A stretch of DNA of 5,830 nt from Betaproteobacteria bacterium. Its GTDB lineage: Bacteria > Pseudomonadota > Gammaproteobacteria > Burkholderiales > Methylophilaceae. This document shows, piece by piece, positions 1 to 5,830 of this stretch (position 1 is its first letter; every line of letters starts with the position of its first letter). The translations under genes were made by a program, and so were the position numbers. The notes below the pieces were generated by a model. The model was given only the letters and a program-made list of their open reading frames with translations. It did not search any database and was not told where the DNA came from. The stretch lies in assembly GCA_009926035.1 (NCBI GenBank), contig RFPQ01000057.1, positions 1 to 5,830 on the forward strand, given 5' to 3'.

Positions 1-789
1 CTTTATATATGAGAGGCTCGTGCGACATAAATCATCCACTAAATTATGGATCATGCGCCGAATGGTTTCATGAACAAGTCTTTTTTGAGATAAATCAGGA
101 TAAAGGGTTTTTACTTTTAAGGCATGCTCTTTAAAAAGAGAAACTTCCATGAGCTGATCGATCGTTAAAAGTCCTGAACGAATGCCGTCATCAATATCGT
201 GATTGTTATAGGCAATCCCATCCGCAAAATTGGCAATCTGTCCTTCTAATGTTGTTTCTGTCTTATCTAAAAACCTTTGACCCACATCACCTAATCTTTC
301 AGCATTTTTAATGGAGCAGTGTTTTAAGATGCCCTCTCTTGTTTCAAAGGTGAGGTTGAGCCCATCAAATTCTGCATACCTTTGTTCCAAAAGATCGACC
401 ACACGAAGTGACTGGAGATTATGTTCGAATCCACCGTAATCTTTCATGCAACGGTTTAAGGCATCCTGCCCTGCGTGACCAAAAGGGGTGTGTCCCAAAT
501 CGTGAGCTAAGGCGATCGCCTCTGCTAAGTCTTCATGGAGATTTAAAGTTCTCGCAATGCTTCGTGCAATCTGAGCGACCTCTAAACTGTGAGTTAAACG
601 GGTTCTAAATAAATCACCCTCATGATTGACGAATACTTGCGTTTTGTATTCAAGACGTCTAAAAGCCGTTGAGTGAATGACACGATCTCGATCGCGCTGA
701 AAATCATTTCTTAAGGATGAAGCTTCTTCTCTAAAGCGTCGGCCGCGAGATTGTTCTGGGTGCGCGGCATAAGGTGCCAACTTCATCAT
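1..789 (-). CDS. dgt: dNTP triphosphohydrolase (dGTPase-like, HD domain), C-terminus missing at window edge
   Basis: Hydrolyses a deoxynucleoside triphosphate to the deoxynucleoside and triphosphate, in the cytoplasm, helping to control dNTP pools. The reading frame stays open from the start to base 1, giving 263 residues; family members are roughly 370 or longer, so the C-terminal third lies outside. Visible motifs are RGRRF (15-19), [14 protein letters not shown] (40-53), the first metal histidine in [13 protein letters not shown] (H67), the HD pair in [12 protein letters not shown] (H96, D97) and the fourth ligand in [12 protein letters not shown] (D190). This is the bacterial type 2 dGTPase-like subfamily. 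The residue after D190 is Gly (GGG codon at 217-219), where I expect Glu or Asp. The start is either the ATG whose ATGA overlaps the aroB stop, or the next ATG at 786. No Shine-Dalgarno is visible, so translation is probably coupled to aroB. Family assignment is very secure; substrate preference is not. Confidence 0.95.
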   Translation of the reverse strand, partial: MMKLAPYAAHPEQSRGRRFREEASSLRNDFQRDRDRVIHSTAFRRLEYKTQVFVNHEGDLFRTRLTHSLEVAQIARSIARTLNLHEDLAEAIALAHDLGHTPFGHAGQDALNRCMKDYGGFEHNLQSLRVVDLLEQRYAEFDGLNLTFETREGILKHCSIKNAERLGDVGQRFLDKTETTLEGQIANFADGIAYNNHDIDDGIRSGLLTIDQLMEVSLFKEHALKVKTLYPDLSQKRLVHETIRRMIHNLVDDLCRTSLSYIK

Positions 790-1846
790 ACTGAAAATTT
801 TGAAGTCTGAAGTGTGGTCTTTAAATGATTTATATCGTAATCACTTGTGATCAAAGAATCGCCGATTCCTTTTTGAAGCACCAATCTAATTTTGCCATCG
901 ACAACTTTTTTATCCATGCTCATGAGTTCTATATATTGATCTTGACTAATTTTGGGAGGATCAATGGGAAGCTTAGCTTCTTTTAAAAGTTTTACGATAC
1001 GATTAAATTCAGTCTCTTTTAACCAGCCCATGAGTTTGGATAGATTTGCTGCCATCACCATACCTGTCGCTACCGCTTCGCCATGAAGCCACACACCGTA
1101 GCCCATCGCATTTTCAATCGCGTGCCCAAAAGTATGTCCAAGATTAAGTGTCGCCCGAACACCTGATTCATGTTCATCCATCTCTACCACATCCGCTTTG
1201 TTTTGGCATGAGCGTTCAATGGCTTCAATCAAAAGTAATGGATTTAATGTCATGAGTCCTTCGATATTTTTTTCAAGCCAAGTAAAAAATGCTTCATCAC
1301 GAATCAAACCATACTTAATAACTTCTGCCATGCCTGCTGAAAATTCTCTTTGAGGTAAAGTTTTTAAAGTATCAATATCTGCGATCACGCACTGTGGCTG
1401 ATAAAAAGCACCAATCATATTTTTGCCCATGGAGTGATTAATCCCTGTTTTACCGCCCACCGATGAATCCACTTGCGACAAAAGTGTGGTAGGTATTTGT
1501 ATAAAAGGCACCCCTCTTAAATAAGTCGCAGCAGCGTATCCTGTCATGTCGCCTATAACGCCACCGCCCAATGCAATGAGTGTTGCAGTGCGCTCACATT
1601 TTTCTTTTAAAAGCGCATCATAAATAAGATTTAGAGTCTCTTGATTTTTATAAAGCTCGCCATCGGGCAAGATAATTGGAAATGCTTTAAGGAATCAAGA
1701 TATATGGGGGCGACCGTCGTATTCGTCACAATCGCAACATGTTTTTGTTTTAAATGAGGCTCGATCAATTGAATTTGTGACAGCAATCCTTCTCCAATAT
1801 AAATAGGATAGGATCGATTTTCTAGTTGAATATGAAGTGTTTGCAT
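786..1846 (-). pseudogene. aroB: 3-dehydroquinate synthase, frameshifted (N-terminal part in one frame, remainder in another)
   Basis: AroB converts DAHP to 3-dehydroquinate, step two of the shikimate pathway, using NAD and a divalent metal. The first frame runs from ATG 1846 and matches AroB through [14 protein letters not shown] (residues 41-54). Homology then moves to the -1 frame near 1685, continuing [14 protein letters not shown] to the TGA at 786-788. Adding one base restores 353 residues. The rest is intact: DGELYK and GGGVIGD for [18 protein letters not shown], and zinc ligands Glu175, His238 and His255 (restored numbering) in [17 protein letters not shown] and WLHGEAVA. These correspond to E. 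coli Glu184, His247 and His264, a constant offset of nine. All nine missing residues fall between the YL at 50 and the DGE, precisely at the frame break. A TTG at 1670 could start the second fragment, but it would lack the N-terminal 59 residues. The enzyme is normally needed by free-living cells, so this is a real lesion, a strain variant or an assembly error. Confidence 0.9.
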
Positions 1847-1850
1847 AAAC

Positions 1851-2366
1851 CTATTTAAGAAGAGCTTGAATTTTATTTAAAATAGTTTGTGTTTTTTGCT
1901 GACCCGTATCGACGACAAAAGAAGCGGCATTTAAGTACAAGGGGTGTCTTTCTTTGTATAAACGGTTTAAGGTATCTTCGACATTACCTTGTTGAAGAAG
2001 AGGGCGATCTTTATCATGCGCCATACGCTTGGCTAAATTTTCTGGTTTCGCATTTAAATAGATGACTTTGCCTCTTTCTTTTAAAAGCCTTCTATTTTCT
2101 TCACTCAACACAGCGCCACCGCCAGTCGCCAAAATAATATCTTTTTTTTGAGTCAATTCATCAATCATTTGTGTTTCTCTTTTACGAAAACCTTCTTCAC
2201 CTTCCAGCTCAAAAATCACTGAAACTTTAACGCCCAATTTTTTTTCAATTTCTTGATCGGTATCAAAAAAAGTTTTTTTAAGTTTTTTAGCTAGGAGTTT
2301 ACCCACGGTCGTTTTACCAGCGCCCATGAGTCCTACAAAAAAAATATTTTCATTCATCAATGTCAT
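1851..2366 (-). CDS. aroK: Shikimate kinase
   Basis: Phosphorylates shikimate to shikimate 3-phosphate with ATP, the fifth step of aromatic amino acid biosynthesis; a cytoplasmic NMP-kinase-fold enzyme. At 171 residues it is the normal length (E. coli AroK is 173). The Walker A loop is [12 protein letters not shown] (12-23). Shikimate-binding residues are Asp37 in FFDTDQEIE, Arg61 in GFRKRE and the GGGA loop at 82-85. The lid arginine is Arg121 in KDRPLL, and the second shikimate-binding arginine is Arg140 in ERHPLY. All catalytic positions are present. It is the first gene of the leftward operon, with its stop 4 bp before the aroB start. The start could be M1 (ATG 2366-2364) or M4 (ATG 2357-2355), since neither has a Shine-Dalgarno sequence; the shorter form begins closer to the Walker A loop, as in homologues. 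The M1 start codon sits inside the palindrome GTCATGAC. Confidence 0.97.
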   Translation of the reverse strand: MTLMNENIFFVGLMGAGKTTVGKLLAKKLKKTFFDTDQEIEKKLGVKVSVIFELEGEEGFRKRETQMIDELTQKKDIILATGGGAVLSEENRRLLKERGKVIYLNAKPENLAKRMAHDKDRPLLQQGNVEDTLNRLYKERHPLYLNAASFVVDTGQQKTQTILNKIQALLK

Positions 2367-2387
2367 GACGAAATTGCTTTATATTCA

Positions 2388-2416
2388 AGAATAGTGATTA
2401 TTTTAAGGGATTTAAA
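2388..2416 (-). promoter_or_regulatory. Candidate sigma-70 promoter for aroK-aroB-dgt
   Basis: Read on the minus strand, TTTAAA (2416-2411) stands as a -35 box and TATTCT (2393-2388) as a -10 box, with a 17-bp spacer. Each matches its consensus at four of six positions. Transcription would start near 2380 and leave a leader of only about 15 nt before the aroK ATG, which fits the absence of a Shine-Dalgarno sequence. In DNA this AT-rich such matches arise easily by chance, so the call is tentative; an upstream minus-strand start is equally possible. Confidence 0.3.
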
Positions 2417-2437
2417 GAGCTAATGGCTCGAATTGCC

Positions 2438-2466
2438 TACAAATAATCCTCAACACCTTTTATAAT
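2438..2466 (+). promoter_or_regulatory. Candidate sigma-70 promoter for mrcA
   Basis: A perfect -10 hexamer, TATAAT, lies at 2461-2466. Seventeen bases upstream is a poor -35, TACAAA (2438-2443), matching three of six consensus positions; a better-looking TTGCCT at 2433-2438 would need a 22-bp spacer, which is too long. Transcription would begin around 2473, giving a leader of about 35 nt before the mrcA ATG. The -10 box is the strongest promoter-like element in the 141-bp divergent region between aroK and mrcA. Confidence 0.5.
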
Positions 2467-2487
2467 ATGGTCTCACATAAAACCTAA

Positions 2488-2497
2488 AGTCATGACT
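2488..2497. repeat. 10-bp perfect palindrome in mrcA leader, core shared with aroK start
   Basis: AGTCATGACT is self-complementary and lies between the predicted mrcA transcription start and its ATG. Its 8-bp core GTCATGAC recurs at 2362-2369, covering the aroK start codon at the opposite end of the divergent region. A site at both ends could be a shared operator, but I recognise no known regulator for it. Coincidence is possible. Confidence 0.3.
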
Positions 2498-2507
2498 CAT
2501 TTCACTT

Positions 2508-4790
2508 ATGGCAAAATCCACTTTTTTTAAAAGCCTCATGTTGTGGGTTTTCATAAGCTTAAGTGCAATCGGAGCCTTAGTTGCCTTAACCATTGCCCTT
2601 GTCATTCCATCATTACCCTCGCTTGAATCGCTGACAGAATATCGTCCTAAATTACCCTTAAGAGTCTATAGCTCCGATGGTTTTCTCATGGCCGAATTCG
2701 GAGAAGAGCGCCGCGCCTTCATTAAAATTCAACATGTGCCGAAAAAAATGAAGCATGCAATTTTAGCGATTGAAGATCGACGTTTTTATCAGCATAAGGG
2801 GGTCGATGCGGTAGGTGTGGGACGTGCCATTGTCAAAAATTTAGTAGGGGCTTCTCATGAGGGGGCCAGCACAATTACGATGCAAGTCGCGCGTAATTTT
2901 TTTCTGTCATCTGATAAAACTTTAAGACGAAAAATTAGTGAGGTTTTTCTATCTCATAAAATTGAAAAGAATTTAAATAAAGATCAAATTTTAGAGCTTT
3001 ATATTAATCAAATTTATTTAGGTCAACGTGCTTATGGTTTTGGTGCGGCAGCCTTGGTGTATTATGGCAAGCCCTTAGAAAAACTGACCTTGGCTGAATG
3101 TGCCCTTTTAGCAGGCCTTCCTAAAGCCCCTTCTAATTACAATCCATTCACCAATCCAAAACGTGCTATTCAACGCCAACGTGAAGTTCTAAAAAATATG
3201 TTGCGTTACGAGTTTATTGATCAAAAGGCTTTTGAAGAAGCAATGAACCAGACACTTCATTTTAAAGAGTCACGACAATCGAGAGATTTAGTCGCTGACC
3301 ATGCATCCGAAATGGTAAGGCAGGTTCTTTTCGATCAATATCAAGATGATATTTATACGAGTGGTATTAAGGTTTACACCACCATAAAAAAAGCCAACCA
3401 AGAGGCGGCTAATGAAGCGGTTCTGCGAGGCATCTTAGATTATGATCGTCGCCATGAATATCGAGGCCCTGAAAAAACCATTGATTTAGAGGGCAAAAAA
3501 TTTGAAGATCAAAAAACTAAGATCGTCGATACGCTGGATGGTCTCGAAGAATATAACGGATTTATTCCAGCAGTCGTCATTAAAGCTGATGCCAAATACG
3601 TTCAAGCCTTCACTAAAAAAGGTGACATGATAGACATCAAAGGCGATAACCTAGCGCTCATTCAAAAAACTTTGAATGAAAAAGATCCTAAAAATAGGAA
3701 AGTCAAACCAGGTGCTGTGATTCGAGTGATACAAAAAAATAAACAATGGGAAGTGGTCCAGCTCCCTAAGGTTGAAGCTTCTTTAGTATCGATGGATCCC
3801 CAAACAGGAGCTATTACAGCGCTTGTAGGTGGCTTTGATTTTAATCGCAATAAATATAATCATGTGACTCAAGCAAAACGCCAGCCCGGCTCCACCTTTA
3901 AGCCCTTCATTTATTCTGCAGCTTTAGAAAAAGGAATTACGCCAGCCACCATCGTCAATGATGCACCTCTTCATTTCTCCGCAGCTGAAACAGGGAGCGG
4001 TATGGACTGGGATCCACAAAACTATGATGGTGATTTTGATGGTCATATCAGACTCAGAAATGGCTTAGCTAAATCTAAAAACTTAGTCGCAATTCGAGTG
4101 CTGAAAGCCATTGGGGCTCCCTACGCACAAGATTATGCAACACGTTTTGGCTTTGATCCCGCGAATCACCCTGCATATCTATCTATGGCTCTAGGTGTCG
4201 GCTCTGCAACACTGATGGAAATGGTCACTGCCTATGGTGTCTTTGCCAACGGAGGTTATCTTAAAAAACCTTACCTCATTGAAAAAATGGTCGATAGCCA
4301 AGGCAAAGTGATCGATCAAACCAATGCCATGTTTCAAAATGAAGAAACACCTCGCATCATTGATCCAAGAAACGCATTTATCATGACGACTCTTTTACAA
4401 GACGTTATTAATAAAGGAACAGCTCAAAAAGCTAAAGTATTGGGTCGTTCAGATATTGCGGGTAAAACGGGAACGACGAATAACCAAGTCGATGCTTGGT
4501 TTGCAGGGTATACGCCTTCAGAAGTGGCCATTGCATGGATTGGATTTGATCAGCCTAAGTCCCTTGGCAAAGATGAAACAGGCTCTCAAGCAGCACTACC
4601 TATATGGATTAAATATATGCAGACCGCTCTTAAAGATATCCCTATACAAAATTATGCGATGCCTGATGGCGTCATGATTCAAAAAATTAAATCGGATACA
4701 GGTACGCATGCTAATGAAAATGAAGAAGGTGTAAATGAATATTTCTATTCAGAATTCCCACCTCATAACGAAATGCATCTCCTCAATTAG
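2508..4790 (+). CDS. mrcA: Penicillin-binding protein 1a (bifunctional peptidoglycan glycosyltransferase/DD-transpeptidase)
   Basis: A class A PBP that polymerises lipid II into glycan strands and cross-links the peptides, anchored in the inner membrane with its domains in the periplasm. The 760 residues show a short cytoplasmic start and one transmembrane segment (about 9-34). The GT51 glycosyltransferase follows (about 55-235), with catalytic Glu89 in AIEDRRFYQHKGVD, GASTITMQVARN (119-130) and Glu163 in ILELYINQIYLG. An inserted linker/OB-like domain lies around 310-420. The transpeptidase has Ser462 and Lys465 in GSTFKPF, Ser523-Lys-Asn525 in the second motif, and KTGTT at 653-657. The tail is acidic and ends in the EYFYSEFPP type of motif. 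E. coli PBP1a is longer (about 850), but 760-800 is normal for betaproteobacteria. The ATG directly precedes the membrane anchor, so the start is secure despite no visible Shine-Dalgarno. It diverges from aroK, and the next gene follows after 21 bp. The gene appears intact. The synonym is ponA. Confidence 0.98.
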   Translation: MAKSTFFKSLMLWVFISLSAIGALVALTIALVIPSLPSLESLTEYRPKLPLRVYSSDGFLMAEFGEERRAFIKIQHVPKKMKHAILAIEDRRFYQHKGVDAVGVGRAIVKNLVGASHEGASTITMQVARNFFLSSDKTLRRKISEVFLSHKIEKNLNKDQILELYINQIYLGQRAYGFGAAALVYYGKPLEKLTLAECALLAGLPKAPSNYNPFTNPKRAIQRQREVLKNMLRYEFIDQKAFEEAMNQTLHFKESRQSRDLVADHASEMVRQVLFDQYQDDIYTSGIKVYTTIKKANQEAANEAVLRGILDYDRRHEYRGPEKTIDLEGKKFEDQKTKIVDTLDGLEEYNGFIPAVVIKADAKYVQAFTKKGDMIDIKGDNLALIQKTLNEKDPKNRKVKPGAVIRVIQKNKQWEVVQLPKVEASLVSMDPQTGAITALVGGFDFNRNKYNHVTQAKRQPGSTFKPFIYSAALEKGITPATIVNDAPLHFSAAETGSGMDWDPQNYDGDFDGHIRLRNGLAKSKNLVAIRVLKAIGAPYAQDYATRFGFDPANHPAYLSMALGVGSATLMEMVTAYGVFANGGYLKKPYLIEKMVDSQGKVIDQTNAMFQNEETPRIIDPRNAFIMTTLLQDVINKGTAQKAKVLGRSDIAGKTGTTNNQVDAWFAGYTPSEVAIAWIGFDQPKSLGKDETGSQAALPIWIKYMQTALKDIPIQNYAMPDGVMIQKIKSDTGTHANENEEGVNEYFYSEFPPHNEMHLLN

Positions 4791-4811
4791 TTTTTAAAAA
4801 AAGTCTTTCAT

Positions 4812-5387
4812 ATGGCAAGACAAAGTAAACACATTCGCTTTCAAGTCGCACATAAGGCCGCACAAATGATGGCTGAAGAAGGTATCAGCGATTATGCATT
4901 TGCAAAACGTAAAGCTGCTAAATTTTTTGGGTTAATGGATGGTGATGCACTCCCTTCGAATGATGAAATCAATGATGCGATCAAAGAACATCAAGCGATT
5001 TATTTTGATGAAGAACATGAAGAGCGCCTTAAAATATTAAGGCTCGAAGCATTAAGTCTCATGAAAAAATTAATAGCTTTTAATCCGCATTTAACAGGTA
5101 GTGCATTAGATGGCACTGCGGGTCGATATCCTACGCTTCATATTCAGCTTTATGCTGATTCGATGAAAGAAGTTGAATTTTTTTTGTTAAACCGCAACAT
5201 TGCATACGAAACCCGCGATCGCAAATCACGCACTAAAGATCCCATGCAAGATAAAAAAATAATTCCAGTGTTGAAACTTGAAGGTTCAATGGGCCCGATA
5301 GAGCTACTTATTTATCACATCGATGATTTAAAATTAAACAAATCAAAAGCTTCGATTGAAGAAACCGAAAAACTTATTACAAATTAA
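4812..5387 (+). CDS. Conserved protein of unknown function, possible degenerate nucleotidyltransferase-like core
   Basis: I recognise the general pattern from uncharacterised betaproteobacterial proteins that begin with MAR.SKHIR, but know of no assigned function. The 191 residues have no signal peptide or membrane segment, so the protein should be cytoplasmic. Residues 1-40 are basic and probably helical. Residues 48-90 look like two further helices rich in Glu and Lys. The C-terminal half is alpha/beta. It carries LTGSALDGTAGRYPTLHIQLYAD (94-116, read in two blocks), which has the shape of the polymerase-beta-type nucleotidyltransferase motif: Gly-Ser, then about a dozen residues, then a strand where D-x-D is expected. 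Here that strand reads H-I-Q, so the metal ligands seem lost. A later strand, IELLIY (163-168), carries one Glu. The ATG lies 21 bp after mrcA with no terminator between, so co-transcription is likely. The nucleotidyltransferase link is inference only. Confidence 0.85.
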   Translation: MARQSKHIRFQVAHKAAQMMAEEGISDYAFAKRKAAKFFGLMDGDALPSNDEINDAIKEHQAIYFDEEHEERLKILRLEALSLMKKLIAFNPHLTGSALDGTAGRYPTLHIQLYADSMKEVEFFLLNRNIAYETRDRKSRTKDPMQDKKIIPVLKLEGSMGPIELLIYHIDDLKLNKSKASIEETEKLITN

Positions 5388-5830
5388 TTTTTTTCTTTAG
5401 GCTTTACTGCAATCCAAAAGCCATGACCCATCACACCATGTGTTTGCAAATGTAAAACTTCAAAATGTTTAATGAGTTTTTCTAACCACCAAGAGCTTGG
5501 TTTTTGAATTAGATGTGCATTTCTTCCGTCCGCTAATACTTTAACTGCTGGGCCCATATGAACAGAGAAAAATCCGAATTTAGTTGTAATGTTTGCCAAA
5601 TCTTGGATCACATTATCAATAAGTTCAGGCTCAATATGCTCCAAAACATCTATGCAACAAACCAGATCTGCTGACCTAGGTTCACCATATTCAGGAAATG
5701 CTGGATCATAAGGCTGATAAACTTTTAAATGCACTCCAAGTTCAGTCAGACCTTTTAATAAATTTTTTTTGCCTGCTCCATAATCACTCAATGACTCAAC
5801 ATTGAGATCCTTAATAATGTTAGCAACAAT
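5384..5830 (-). CDS. Class I SAM-dependent methyltransferase, N-terminus missing at window edge
   Basis: The C-terminal 148 residues are visible. The frame stays open to the right edge, so the true start lies outside; a TTG at 5791 is inside the SAM-binding motif and is not a credible start. SAM-binding motif I is SDYGAGKKNLL, a variant of the usual LDxGxGxG loop. After YQPYDPAFPEY comes CCIDVLEHIEPE, the strand and acidic motif typical of Methyltransf_11/23-like enzymes. Then come GFFSVHMGPA and DGRNAHLIQKPSSWWLEK, a stretch I associate with methyltransferases found in surface-polysaccharide and other accessory clusters. The chain ends GFWIAVKPKEKN. The substrate cannot be told from the sequence. 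It converges on the unknown gene downstream of mrcA, and the two stop codons overlap within 5384-5387. Confidence 0.88.
   Translation of the reverse strand: MVANIIKDLNVESLSDYGAGKKNLLKGLTELGVHLKVYQPYDPAFPEYGEPRSADLVCCIDVLEHIEPELIDNVIQDLANITTKFGFFSVHMGPAVKVLADGRNAHLIQKPSSWWLEKLIKHFEVLHLQTHGVMGHGFWIAVKPKEKN

Noticed and set aside
408..608. Plus-strand open frame of 66 codons
   Set aside because: It lies wholly inside dgt on the opposite strand, and its translation resembles no protein family I know.
1680..1692. Programmed -1 frameshift in aroB at the A-AAG on the minus strand
   Set aside because: A -1 slip on AAG would join the two frames, but there is no proper slippery heptamer, I know of no recoding in aroB, and the nine-residue deficit points to a deletion.
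2417..2429. GAGC-TAATG-GCTC inverted repeat between aroK and mrcA
   Set aside because: A 4-bp stem with a 5-base loop is within chance expectation and has no T-run or known operator match.
3662..3850. Minus-strand open frame of 62 codons within mrcA
   Set aside because: Antisense shadow of the PBP1a coding sequence at the linker/transpeptidase boundary; no independent signal.
4456..4677. Plus-strand open frame of 73 codons overlapping the 3' part of mrcA
   Set aside because: Out-of-frame shadow covering the KTGTT region of the intact transpeptidase domain.
4791..4802. TTTTTAAAAA palindrome after the mrcA stop as a terminator
   Set aside because: An A/T-only 10-bp symmetry with no loop or GC stem cannot form a stable intrinsic terminator, and the next gene starts 10 bp later.

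Overview
The window looks like ordinary chromosome from a low-GC betaproteobacterium. Protein resemblance and gene order (mrcA divergent from aroK-aroB-dgt) fit the Methylophilaceae, perhaps a streamlined freshwater or marine methylotroph. The lineage is inferred from recalled gene order and protein style, not from a search. I see no mobile element, CRISPR array, rRNA, tRNA or phage gene.

Left half, minus strand: a compact operon reading leftwards, aroK (shikimate kinase), aroB (3-dehydroquinate synthase) and dgt (dNTP triphosphohydrolase, cut by the left edge). Spacing is tight: 4 bp between aroK and aroB, and an ATGA overlap between aroB and dgt. AroB makes the first ring of the shikimate pathway and AroK phosphorylates shikimate two steps later. 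As it stands aroB is broken: its two parts lie in different frames. The break sits exactly where the protein is nine residues shorter than E. coli AroB, so one loss of about 28 bp would explain both the frameshift and the shortening.

Centre: a 141-bp divergent intergenic region with a recognisable -10 box for mrcA and a weaker promoter candidate for aroK. In many betaproteobacteria pilMNOPQ lies between these two genes; here it is absent. mrcA (PBP1a, bifunctional peptidoglycan synthase) is intact and has all its catalytic motifs.

Right end: 21 bp after mrcA comes a small conserved protein of unknown function that may have a degenerate nucleotidyltransferase-like core. Converging on it, with a 4-bp overlap of the 3' ends, is the C-terminal part of a class I SAM-dependent methyltransferase that runs off the right edge.

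I found no convincing undescribed system. The points most worth checking are the aroB lesion, a glycine in place of a normally acidic residue beside a metal ligand of Dgt, the loss of the pil block, and the uncharacterised protein after mrcA.
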